Source: Silene latifolia (Eukaryota > Streptophyta > Magnoliopsida > Caryophyllales > Caryophyllaceae). Taken from it: a stretch of DNA of 64,000 nt. Positions within the stretch are counted from its first letter, which is position 1. Every line of letters begins with the position of its first letter. Positions 34,273 through 44,421 of this stretch are shown here, one piece after another. The translations under genes and the position numbers were made by a program. The stretch covers positions 326,001-390,000 of the forward strand of contig NC_133526.1 of the NCBI RefSeq assembly GCF_048544455.1. The letters run 5' to 3'. The notes under the pieces are model-generated. The model had not been told where the DNA came from. It saw only the letters and a list, made by a program, of their open reading frames with translations, and searched no databases.

Positions 34273-36536
34273 TTAAAAGAACTTAGAGATATGAACTTTG
34301 AGCACACAGTTTTTAGCATCAGTTAGCTCGAAAAGACAAACATCCCCGACTTCCAAACAAGCATGTCGCACAAATTGAAGCCACCCTTTTCCAAAGGAGA
34401 AGTATGTACGGGATCTACAACACCGCACTAACCAATGCTTTCCATCCCACATCTCAATCTTGATGAGATCCCCAGCTTTACAATTCATATGGCATCGAGC
34501 AAAAGCAATAGGAATGCCCTACAACCATGGGTACAGTCAAAATTCTGAATGCCTATAGGGTTTGTACCATTAAATTGATATCTTCCCACAGTTAGTTACT
34601 ACTCTAGTTTGAAAATGTAAGACTCATGGTTTTAAACTGTGCACTGATATTTCATCAGCACCATTTAGTTCGTCTGAAAGTAAACATGATCGTAGTTTAA
34701 CGCAGTATGATCCACTCCACATACATGGCGGGATACCTAGACCAGGTCGTGAAGACCTATTGCGTGTTCAAGATTGAAACTGCTCAATTAGTCATTAATA
34801 CCATGAATTTAACTACATTTGCAGATGTCAACTAGCTTAAGTTGGTAAAGTCATGAGCGGTGGCTCCCTTTATACCCAAAAAAATGAATTTAACTTTATT
34901 ATGCAAGCAATGATAAATAAATACTTACCAAGAAGCCATTAGTCAAAACATATGACTTCATTAAAGCCACAAAGAAAGGATTTGTCGGTATGGGAAATCC
35001 GGAAGCAGCCACAGCTTTCAGTTCTTCCTTACAATTACTCAACCATATAGGAAGTTCAATTCCTGCACAAAGAACAAATAATTAAGACTCGTTTTCCTGT
35101 TATCAATCCCATCATACAACGATAAACATGAAATCCAATTGAGCCGACTTACCCAATTGAGAGCCTTCAGTTTCCTTCCTTGTATCAACATCAGTGTCAC
35201 TCAATTCTTCCAACTTTATCTCAACATCTTTATTAAGCAATTTTACATCAACTTCAGATTTTTCGCGGTCTGCTGATGGCAAATGCGTGTTTTCTTCATC
35301 TACATTCATTTGATCATCACCATTGAATTCTTCAGAAAGTTCAGGGATATGATCACCAAGATTAGGTTCACTACTTTGCATTGGAGAACTCGCGTACTTA
35401 TCACAACTATACGATATCTCACAAGCAGTTGGATCAAATAAATTGACTTTGAAGTTTGAATTTCCAACATAAGTGAACACAATGAAAAATCCAAATCCTA
35501 TTGAAAAACGGTCCACAAACTGTTCCCACCCATCTCGAAACCATAGCTTACAGTCCTGTTCTACCAATGCTACTTGATGGGTTTCACCTGTGGGAACTGT
35601 GAGGTGACAAGCTTCTGAGATTTCGCTCCGATAAGCTCTAGCAAAGGTCTCTGGAAGCCTCTACCAAAACCCAAAACCAAAAAAAAGCAGGAACAAACTA
35701 TAAATTTGTAATCTTGAAAAAAATATGAGTGACTTGAAACAGCAGCATTGTGCTCCCTCCGTCTCATTCATTTGTTTACCTTTAAAATTCTTTCAGCGGA
35801 TTAAATTTTAATCAAAGGCAGTGGCAGAGCCAAGATTTGAACTTAGGGGGCGAAAAATTTTAGGAGGGGGGCGAACGACTAATTTAATAAGGTACACTTG
35901 AAAAAATTTCGAAAAATTTAACTAAAAACTTTGAAAATTTCATCCGTTAGGATAGCCCCCTAGCTCCACCACTGATCAAAGGTAAACAAATGATTATGAC
36001 AAAAGGAGTAATTTGGTATGTTGCATCTGCATATCTACAATCAAAAGTAGAAATCACATGAATATATCTAGAAATTCAGCTAGAATAGCGTAAAAATGTG
36101 ACCGAATATCAATTACCGTGTTATTTTGGAGCGAAACTCTATTAAAACTGAATTGACTAGAATAAAGAGTAAAAATGAACTGAACTGAACAGCTGAACTG
36201 AATTGAAATTAAGTCGGTTTATTTTGAATAACTCATTAAAAGCAATCAATCTAGTGACTAATTTTACCTCATTTTTCAGCATACAAAACCAAAGTTAAGC
36301 AATAGCAACATATATTATGGAAAATAAATTCCGAGGGAAACAAATAAAGCATCTAAGCATGGAAGTATCAAAAGTACTGATATTTAGTGAAGAAAAAAAA
36401 AATTTACCAGATTTTTTAACTGTATTGAGGGAGAGACAATTAGCTTGAAGAAACAACAAGGATTTGGTATTTTAGTCAGAGGATTGCTATTATATTTTCC
36501 ATGGATTCTTTTACCTGTCTTTACCCTGGGCTTCAT
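34273..36536 (-). CDS. B3-domain (REM-type) protein 2
   Basis: Exons on the minus strand: 36408-36536, 35153-35660, 34929-35062 and 34273-34518, consistent phases, 338 residues from MKPRVKTGKR. The first B3 domain (PNPCCFFKLIVSP, RLPETFARAYRSEI, LWFRDGWEQFVDRFSIGFGF) is followed by a moderately acidic linker and a second B3 domain (PIPTNPFFVALMKSY, GIPIAFARCHMNCKAGD, FGKGWLQFVRHACLEVGD). It shares its gene structure exactly with the copies at 30743 and 53629, and is closest to the latter. Nuclear DNA binder by family; target unknown. Intron 1 carries a Stowaway MITE with a hAT MITE nested in it. Confidence 0.85.
35752..36009. mobile_element. Stowaway-like MITE interrupted by a hAT MITE
   Basis: The left end reads CTCCCTCCGTCTCATTCATT and the complement of the right end reads TACTCCTTTTGTCATAATCA. 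Both arms share ATTTGTTTACCTTT. The hAT MITE at 35819-35974 sits in the middle. It lies within intron 1 of B3 gene 2. Confidence 0.7.
35819..35974. mobile_element. hAT-type MITE with 8-bp target duplication
   Basis: 156 bp opening CAGTGGCAGAGCCAAG, and from the other end CAGTGGTGGAGCTAGG. The perfect 8-bp repeat ATCAAAGG is at 35811-35818 and 35975-35982. Confidence 0.88.
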
Positions 36537-36742
36537 TATTTACCTTCAACAAAAATCAAGAAACTCTCATGAAAATAAATACAGTAGTTTCAAATTATTT
36601 AATAACCCAATTAAAATCTGGAATTGATTTTAGCTTGATTTGACAGTGTGTGAAATGAGGGGAGAAAAGAGTGTGGTCTTTCACTCATTCATCAGACATT
36701 TGAACTCGAGCCAATTACTCATTCAGGACTATGGCCATGTTC

Positions 36743-37054
36743 TTTTGGACTTAAAGTCACTTAATTTAAGTTCACTTTAGATCCTATAAGTTAAGTTCGA
36801 TTCGATTCGATTGATTCGAGATCCTATAAGTTGATTCGATTCGAATCCTATAAGTTGATTCGATTCGATTGATTCAGATCTTTTAAGTTCACTTCGATCC
36901 TATAAGTTCGATTCGATTCGATTCGATCCTATAAGTTCGATTCGATTCAGATTCTATAAGTTCGGTCGATTCGATCCTATAAGTTCGATTCGATTCGATT
37001 CGATCCTATAAGTTCGATTCGATTCGATCGAGTTAGTTTCGATCAAAAAAATGC
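36743..37054. repeat. Tandem array of TATAAGTTCGATTCGATTCG-type units
   Basis: From about 36781 the sequence is built of CCTATAAGTT and variable runs of CGATT, with unit lengths about 20-35 bp, roughly ten units. The 9-bp string GCCATGTTC stands just outside each edge (36734-36742 and 37055-37063) in direct orientation. Confidence 0.8.
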
Positions 37055-37063
37055 GCCATGTTC

Positions 37064-37825
37064 CCATCATTTATTTTTTTTTTAATTTTTTTTTCGCTTC
37101 AGATAAAAATCAAACCCTCAAGTCCTCAACCTCATAATCCCCTATTTACTAAATAAATAGGTGTAGATTTAAATTTTACCGCCTAAACATATTTTCTAAA
37201 ATAAAGTTTAGTTATTTTTAGCATATTTTGTAAGTATGGTGCACTATAATAAACATAATCTTTCACATTTATATATTTATGTCATTTAGCATTTTACATT
37301 CTATACAAAATTATCTCTAATTCTTTTTTTTTTTGTTTAAAGAATCATACGAAAAATTCATTGATTTTCTATGATAAAAAGTTGCGGCTAAAAATATATT
37401 ATCAGTAAAATTTTATAAAATAAAACCATTAATCTCTTAGTAATAGGAAAGACTTTCATTGAAATACTCATTTCATGATTAATACGATTTAGACTTTGAT
37501 TTTTCAAATCAAAATATAACGATAAGAAACGTAAAAAGAAAAAAAAAAGATTAACTAATTTATATTTCATAAGTATAATATACTTAAAAAAAAAAAAGTA
37601 AAACTCTATATATACCATGCATATATTGCATGTGAGCTAAACTAGTTAGAATAAACGTGTTAGCGGGTTTGAGACAGGTTACTAAATTAGACCTTTGTAA
37701 TTTCTTAAAATGTCTTGTCTGTACCCATATTTTTATACGGGCGAAATAGAGCGGGTTCAATGTGGCATTGCAGGACTAAAATAGCAGGTAACAAATACAA
37801 TCCTAGAATTTAGTTACTCCATGCA
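37064..37825. other. AT-rich spacer
   Basis: No gene or clear repeat. Several A- and T-homopolymer runs and no protein-like frame. Confidence 0.5.
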
Positions 37826-39337
37826 CAGGCCCGTTCCTGAGTATTCTGGGGCCCTAGGCAAAATCGTAGATCGGGGTCCCTTTAAAAAAAATTATTACTG
37901 CATAATAAAAAAAAACATACAACGTCAATTTTATTAAAATCCATTGTTAACTCGTGGTAGATTATAATCCTAAAAAACGGGTTCTACGAGAATTCTGAGA
38001 TGCAAAATCTTTGATGATAACATTAACTTCAATGTCTTTCAAAAAGTTCCTTCTCGATTGATAAATTGCAACATCATTCAATCGTTATTGTGACATTGAT
38101 GACCTCAAGTCGGTTTTGATCAACTTTAACTTCGAAAGACTTTCAGTTGAAGGCACTGTCACTGGAACTGTTAAAAAACTTTTATAAGCAATAGAAGCAA
38201 CTGTTAAAAAATTCTATAAGCAATAGAAGCATTCGGATAACAATCTGCACTTATAACAAACTAAAGAATTTCAGTCGCTGACATTATATTTGGCAAGGTA
38301 GATTGTAGCACTTTCAATTCAGAATAAAGATCATTTAAGTCAACAACGGATACGTATATAAGTAGAGTGAAAAGTAACATAACATTCTCTCAATTCATTT
38401 TCATCCAAAGACTTTAACTTACTTGAATCAGATAAAAACCCAAAAATACTTTCAAAAGTCTTTAGTTGCTCAAATCTGCTTTTTAAAGAAAAAATTGCCA
38501 TATCAACAAAAAAAAAAAAATACTCATGCCTAAATAAATCTTCAGGTGACTCATTGGTTTTGTTCATCGTCTCGATTATTTTCATCAAAATGTCTCTTTC
38601 TAATAACACGACGCTTTGTCGAAAGGGTATGTTCTACATCCATATCAAGTGCTATACTTTTAGCAATGTTCATATTAGATGTGAAACCTTCATCTCTAAA
38701 TATTTCAAAATATGACAACATGCCTTGAACTTGTTCTATGGTGTATCAATTCACATGTACTTAGATTTTAGTTTCTTGCTTACCACATATATAAAAAACA
38801 AAATTTCGTACCAGATAGCAATATCAAACAAAAACTGAAAACGCTTCACTTTTCGACTTTGCATCACTACCACAAGAATCGTATAAAACTGACAAAGTCA
38901 TTCTTATCTGAGAAGCTTGAAATCTAATAGATTTAACATTTTTAATTCGACTCTCCCAATGAGGATTATTAGATAATCATTTCAAAATAAGTTCAGGAAC
39001 ATTAGCAAGTAAAATTTTCCTTCTTTTTGTATAACCAAAAAACAATGTATACAAGCGTTGAACAATTCCAAAAAAATGAAATAGCTCTAGTACAAGAATG
39101 TGTCATATAGCTAAGAGCAAGATTCAAACTATGACAAACACATGGCATATATAACGCACTCTGGTTTATTTAAGTAGACGCATTTAAAATATATTTTTTT
39201 TTTCTTTTAATATAATTTTTTCTCTTTCCTTATTTCTAATTATACTAATATTATTATAAGCCCTAAACGAATGGGCCCCCTTTCTACCCTGGGCCCTAGG
39301 CCACCGCCCCTCCAAACTACCCTCAGAATCGGGCCTG
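37826..39337 (-). mobile_element. hAT element with decayed ZMYM1-like transposase
   Basis: 1,512 bp with inverted ends CAGGCCCGTTCCTGAGTATT and, from the right, CAGGCCCGATTCTGAGGGTA, and a perfect 8-bp duplication TCCATGCA (37818-37825 and 39338-39345). A minus-strand fragment at about 38340-38609 encodes a piece of hAT transposase of the kind annotated in plants as zinc finger MYM-type 1-like (SLKSRFEQLKTFESIFGFL, LDENELRECYVTFH). Other pieces of the gene are recognisable only as broken fragments, and most of the transposase is missing. Non-autonomous. Confidence 0.85.
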
Positions 39338-39720
39338 TCCATGCACAATAGGCATGACACACACACATTTAGGCGATCTAGCCAGCCATCTAGGCAGGCA
39401 CCTTATACTGATTAATGGACGGTCCTCTAGAAATTGCATAGTCCATTATTAATGTTCCTTTTGATATATATGGCTACCCAACAATAGTAGTTGGGCCCAT
39501 TATTAATTCCTCAAATGTTCCATTTTTCACCACCCGGTTCTCAAGCGGCCCAATGGATTTCTCATAGCAGTTCAGTTCAATTGTTTTTACATTTTAATAG
39601 GTGTTTTTTTGTTTAGTTCTAATTTAATCGACCGCTTGCTATTTTAGTTGCATAGATAACTTGTAACTTCAGGCGAAATAGTACTCAATACTTGTTCTCC
39701 TTATAAAAAAAAAAAAAAGA

Positions 39721-40405
39721 CGTGCTAAATTCCGCACACTATTTTACTAAATCCTACACAAAATTATTTTGCCCTTCCATTTCTCATACACAACAAAAAA
39801 AAACACTCCCCTTCTACTGAGTCTCCTTCCTCTGCCGTTTCAAACAAATCCAATTGAAGAACACATAGCACCTCAAATTAGATTTAAAATCATGATGTAC
39901 TACTCCGTAAGAAATAACAAACGAGTTCATTAATTAACACAAATTTATTTTAATATAATTAAACCAAAATAATATTACATTTCAATTTAAATAAAAATCA
40001 CAGGACCAACACTCAAAATCTACGCCATTAACGGAACGACCTCGCCTGTCGCATACTCGCATTACCGAAGGAGGTAGAGTTGAATTCAGCACACGACATC
40101 GCCGTTAAAGTTTTAGAGAAGACGGTGTATTTGTGGTTTCGACAAATGAGGTGTGGCTGTTGAAGAGCGACAGATGGGCGAACGGATAGGTAATTGACGT
40201 AATTATTATCGTCGGTCTGTAGCCAGAAACGGCCTTTGAAGCGCCAGATGAGGTTAGTCGGTAGGGAGAGGAGAGAGAAAGAGAAAGGTGAGGAAATTAG
40301 GTTTCATTTTCTTTATTGGGTAGGTGAAATGAAAGGGACAAAATTGGAATAAGTGGGAAATTTGTGTAGGATTTAGTAAAATGGCGTGCGGATTTAGCAA
40401 TTACG
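39721..40405. mobile_element. TIR transposon, non-autonomous (copy 2)
   Basis: 685 bp. The left end contains GCTAAATTCCGCACAC then ACTAAATCCTACACA, mirrored at the right end. It is flanked by A-rich runs, which may be the target duplication. It is related to the element at 24648 in its ends and in subterminal text (GGTAGGTG..AAATGA..GG..ATTGGAATAAG). The interiors differ. A 28-bp A-run directly follows. Confidence 0.6.
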
Positions 40406-40650
40406 AAAAAAAAAAAAAAAAAAAAAAAAAAAGACCCTCAAGAGTGTCACGACGCTCGTATACTTGCGAGACTTAATTAGTTTAAAACGTAACAACATTA
40501 CAACACCACCACCAAATATGAAAAACAGCACACCAGATAAAGAAAACACAGCACAAAAAAAATGGCGTACAATCAGACCGCTTCAATATATGCTGTCTTA
40601 AAACCATTACAGCTGCAGCCTGAATGTAATTATGGATAATTGATCAAGGC

Positions 40651-41391
40651 TTAACCCCGAAGTTGGCACAACGGGTGGAGTCGATGCTGAGACTGCGAAC
40701 CGAGTTTACCACATTTACCAGCAATGTCACATTTACCACTAGATTTACAATTACCGATGACATTGTTGAACTTGGTTCGAGCATCCTGGGCATCTTTGGG
40801 GTTGTACTTATTAATTATGCCGTCACATAACTGATTAGCCGTAAATGTGATACTATTGGTCTGAACCGAGTTTATTAGGTGACGACAACATGGTGGGATT
40901 ACGGAATGCTTTACTTTTGTAATTGACTTTACAACAAGTGGATCGAGGCATTCCGTGAACGTGCGTTGGAGAGGCAACTCCGCGCATGCCGTGCTACTAA
41001 AGTTTAACAAACCATAAATTTTGGAGCAGGTAGTTATTCTTCGAGAGAAGAAGTTATCGAATTTTTGCTCCGCCGTTTCTCTGAACTTGATCTTGTACCT
41101 CTTAATCAAGGCGTTACATAGTTGATCCGACGCCATTTGGGAATTGGACTTGGCTGTAGAAGTTAAGTAATCACAACAGTTGCTGTGATCTCCGTCCCTG
41201 GTATTCGAGATGTACGCTGATGATGTCGGATCACGTGGATTTATCGGTCCTGTATTATACCTAACGTCGATGATACGTTGACAAGCAGCAAAATCGTCTG
41301 ATTGTGCTGCCACCTCAGATCCAACCAACATGGATAATACCACCACACTTAATACGTATATCAGTATAGTAGTAATACCGACATGCCTCAT
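40651..41391 (-). CDS. Secreted cysteine-rich protein with two repeated domains (copy C)
   Basis: Single exon, 246 residues. Residues 1 to about 29 are a signal peptide (ILIYVLSVVVLSMLVGSEVAAQ). Two repeats follow. The first, about residues 33-125, has ACQ, NCCDYL, QLCNALIKRYKI, KFDNFF..TTC. The second, about 140-220, has ECL, PCCRHL, QLCDGIINKYNP, KFNNVIGNC. Each repeat has the order C - CC - LCxxxIxxxY - KF - C, which resembles the single-domain secreted proteins at 22619 and 26805 (C - C - FCDAV..FN - C). No family name is recognised. The C-terminus carries extra cysteines (KCDIAGKCGKL). A TATA box lies about 100 bp upstream, so the gene looks live. An apoplastic role is inferred only from the signal peptide. 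Confidence 0.72.
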   Translation of the reverse strand: MRHVGITTILIYVLSVVVLSMLVGSEVAAQSDDFAACQRIIDVRYNTGPINPRDPTSSAYISNTRDGDHSNCCDYLTSTAKSNSQMASDQLCNALIKRYKIKFRETAEQKFDNFFSRRITTCSKIYGLLNFSSTACAELPLQRTFTECLDPLVVKSITKVKHSVIPPCCRHLINSVQTNSITFTANQLCDGIINKYNPKDAQDARTKFNNVIGNCKSSGKCDIAGKCGKLGSQSQHRLHPLCQLRG

Positions 41392-41490
41392 GCTTGCTCA
41401 CGAGTTCTAGCCTAGGATCGTCTTAAGCGGGATTTATTAAGCTTAGTTTGTGAATGTGTTTGTGTTGTTTTTGGATACAATGTTGCTCCA

Positions 41491-41498
41491 CTTATATA
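41491..41498 (-). promoter_or_regulatory. TATA box of secreted protein copy C
   Basis: Minus-strand GCTATATAAGTGG about 100 bp before the ATG at 41391. Confidence 0.55.
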
Positions 41499-41646
41499 GC
41501 TTCTACAGCATCTTAACGTGATTAGCACTACTTTTTGGTTAATTATTAATTATTAAACAAAAAATGAGGTTAATTAGTCTGTAACACGTTCGATCGATGA
41601 TAACACAGACCCACTACTAATTAGCTTCTACTGGTCGGCAATTATA

Positions 41647-41666
41647 TTTTTTTTTTTTTGAAGGAT
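41647..41666 (-). mobile_element. Ultra-short LINE-type insertion (20 bp) with target duplication
   Basis: The 14-bp repeat GGTCGGCAATTATA is at 41633-41646 and 41667-41680. Between them, on the minus strand, is ATCCTTC followed by 13 A. As at 9504, this is an extreme 5' truncation of a poly(A)-ended retroposon. Confidence 0.72.
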
Positions 41667-41929
41667 GGTCGGCAATTATATGCAGGCTTGAACAAATCAA
41701 GCCCTTTACCAAGACTCTTTGCAAGTCTGTAATGAATATATACCGAGTATTTTGTAATCGACTAGCTCCTCTCCCTACATGGGGAAGGGGATATGACCAG
41801 GTAAGGGGACGTCGGATGCATGCAGTCCAATTTCCCTTTAGTCAATTATATATCTGAACACCCCATAATATAATTGAATCTATAAAATCCTGAATCTTCT
41901 AAACCCATAAACCGATTTACCAAATTTTA

Positions 41930-42009
41930 ATCCTAGACATCTTAATTAATTAGTGCATGGCCTTGCCCGTCAGGCCATGAGAATGTAAAAACCTTTATTT
42001 ACTGTTGCA

Positions 42010-42043
<34 letters not shown>
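41930..42043 (+). mobile_element. Short 5'-truncated retroposon with long A-tail
   Basis: 114 bp ending in a run of about 32 A plus one C, flanked by the 13-bp duplication TTACCAAATTTTA (41917-41929 and 42044-42056). The unique part contains GGCCTTGCCCGTCAGGCC, probably the 3' tail of a LINE. Confidence 0.68.
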
Positions 42044-42044
<1 letters not shown>

Positions 42045-42056
42045 TACCAAATTTTA

Positions 42057-42180
42057 CAGGAACAACATTCAGGTTAATTAGCATTCAAAATCATAACTAG
42101 AATCACAATATCAGTTGAGCATTTTCACTAAATCAGAACAAAGATTAACCTACTACTTGACATGATGAATCGAGAAAAGC
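42057..42180. repeat. Relict copy of the B3 gene 1 3' flank
   Basis: Matches 30585-30735 with small gaps: CAGGAACAACATTCAGGTTA against CAGGAACAGCATGCAGGTTA, TTAGCATTCAAAATCATAAC in both, and AAATCAGAACAAAGATTAAC in both. It now lies just downstream of the C2 gene stop. Confidence 0.7.
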
Positions 42181-42278
42181 GAACAAGTACAGGGCCTTAA
42201 TTACAAGATCTAACACTGCTTTTATAACAATTAATAAAACTGTTTTTTACAAGCTAAGGCACCTCAACTTTCTAATAC

Positions 42279-42761
42279 TCATACAAACTTACTACTCCAA
42301 TTTAAAAAAACAAAAGGAGTACGTAAACTCGGAACCATCCTATATAACGACCCTACTTCACCCTTGTTGTGCTGCTTCTGCTTCTGCTTGGACGGTTTTA
42401 CAATTTCTAACGTAGCGGAACCTTGTTGAACGATATTTCCGTCACTTGTAGTAGACAATGACAGGAGCTCGGATAGACAAACACTGACGACAGTACCAAC
42501 ATGCTTGTCCGGAAATGGAAAGAACAACAACTTGCGACGACTGAATATCTGAATCTGTAGATAATCAGATTCCATATCCACGCCATTGAGACGCTTAAGT
42601 TTAAACGTGGCGTTTCCTCTAGCATCAAACTCCGTCCTATGCGTCTCAAATTTCGAACAACGCTCATTATGAAAGAGTGTTATAATCATGTAATATCCCT
42701 TCACCTTGTTTTTTGGTGAAATCTTGCAGTTTACCGTAAGTACTTGTGTTGTAGGATCCAT
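42279..42761 (-). CDS. C2-domain protein, SRC2-like
   Basis: Single exon, 160 residues from MDPTTQ. The body fits a small plant C2 domain of the SRC2 type: an initial beta strand TQVLTVNCKISP, ETHRTEFDARGNATFKL, YLQIQIFSRR, then DKHVGTVVSVCLSELL. The calcium-binding aspartates of classical C2 loops are mostly absent, so membrane or calcium binding is doubtful. SRC2-like proteins are linked to cold and defence responses at membranes. The C-terminal 30 residues (basic KPSKQKQKQ, then a short hydrophobic end) are not conserved. Its 3' flank is related to that of B3 gene 1. Confidence 0.68.
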   Translation of the reverse strand: MDPTTQVLTVNCKISPKNKVKGYYMIITLFHNERCSKFETHRTEFDARGNATFKLKRLNGVDMESDYLQIQIFSRRKLLFFPFPDKHVGTVVSVCLSELLSLSTTSDGNIVQQGSATLEIVKPSKQKQKQHNKGEVGSLYRMVPSLRTPFVFLNWSSKFV

Positions 42762-43774
42762 TATTATTACTTTTAGTTTTAATTTTAGGATGCAATGAAC
42801 GAAATAGAAGTAGTTCCTTAAGGTTGGATAGATAAGGGATATATAAGGGCAGAGCTGAAGATTTAAGGAAATTCAACTTACCATAAAAAGGATATTTATA
42901 CGCGTTGATATACCATGGTGTTTCCTTAAAATATTTAAGGAAATTCAATGCTCATTTACGTTACTCGTATTAGTTAATTTGTATATATATATATATTTTT
43001 TTTTTTTTTTTGACAAGGGTGAAGTAGTGTTTTACATTCCAGTATCACGGTTCGCCAAACCGTGATGATAAACTACAACGTAAAACAAAACATAATAAAA
43101 CATAGGACTATAGATATCGACTAAAGAACTGCGATCGTTGAGAAAACTGCATCGGGTATCAGGAACATAATGATAGGGGGCAGTAGAAAGAGTCTGAGCA
43201 TCTTCAGCCAAATCGTCAGCAAAACTAACATCACCCACAGGCCATTGAACCGATCGAAAAATCATGAGACGAGCACAAGGTGCACTTACGCCACAAGAGC
43301 GTAGAAATTTGTAGGTGAAAACAAGCCACGAAGTCCTGTCTTCGGTGGAGATCGCTCTCCTACACCACAGTGAATGTTCACAACAGACAACGAACCAACA
43401 GCCACGGACAGCGAGCCAACCGACGAAAAAGAAAAGAGGGAGCCCCATAACTAATCCCCTAGCCATGAGCACCCAAGAAGGACATTCTCGAGAGGAAACA
43501 ACAAAACCCAGATAGACAGCCGTCACCACAGACAACCTAAGGATAGTAATACCTAAAGTAAAACAAGTCCCATATGACGGGATTATTCTGAGAAACTGGA
43601 AAAACAGGAAATTGAAACAAAGCCACATTATGTTTGAGGAGAACCACCGCTTCCGACTAATCCAACCAACATCACAGACCACCCATCCCACACAATCAAA
43701 CACACCACTTCCATAATGCTTAATACAACAATACCAAAAAATCAAACACCAAACACTACAAAAAGAATTAAAAC

Positions 43775-44180
43775 AGTATCGATTTTGGCGATCAAATCGA
43801 TCGCCAAAATCAATTTGGCGATCAAATCGCCGCTAAACGCTCCGCGACCTTAGTCGCCTTTTCTAGCTTTGGCGACCAAAGTCGGTCGCCAAATTTGGCG
43901 ATCGCCAAATCAGTCGCCAAATACCAAAAATGGCGACTGATTGGGTAGTCGCCAAATTGGCGATCGATTAAAGGTAGTCGCCAATTTGGCGATCAATAGC
44001 GCGCCACATGCCAACTCGCGCCTTTTTTGGGTGACGTGCTGCTTGGTCGACCAAATTTGGCGATCGAATTGGATTTAGCGATCGCTATTCACGCCATTTT
44101 GGCGACTACCTTTAATCGGTCGCCAATTTGACGATCAATTTGCGATCGCCAAATCACAAATCGATCGCCAAAACCACCGT
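43775..44180. repeat. CACTA subterminal repeats, left end
   Basis: More than a dozen copies in both orientations of TTTGGCGA(T/C)C or its complement, many paired as inverted repeats, for example GTCGCCAAATTGGCGATC. These should be the TnpA binding sites, by analogy with En/Spm. Confidence 0.85.
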
Positions 44181-44421
44181 ATGTTTTGGTGGTTTTTTTC
44201 GCTTTCATTGCTAGCCAAAAATTTACAACCTGCATACAAACCGATGTTCCACAACACCATACATCCCATTTCAACACACACAACACCATACATTTCAACC
44301 CAACACCTCCCAATTTCTCAAACTTCATTTCATATATTGAAAATGAAAGTTTTACAAGCTAAGCTATTCTAAATGTTCAAGTCTAAATGTTCAAGTCTTA
44401 CAAGCTAAGCTAACCTCCCAA

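Noticed and set aside
40406-40433. 28-bp A-run as a retroposon tail
   Set aside because: No target duplication can be found. It directly abuts a TIR element and may be a simple homopolymer.
41765-41840. Possible second Au SINE (GGTAAGGGGACGTCGGATGC)
   Set aside because: Only about 50 bp resembles the SINE, with several mismatches and no duplication. Too weak to call.
43032-43745. A 237-residue minus-strand open frame rich in Cys, Val and Phe
   Set aside because: It lies in G/T-rich repetitive DNA next to a poly(A) end, has no family resemblance, and its composition follows the base bias. Not taken as a gene.
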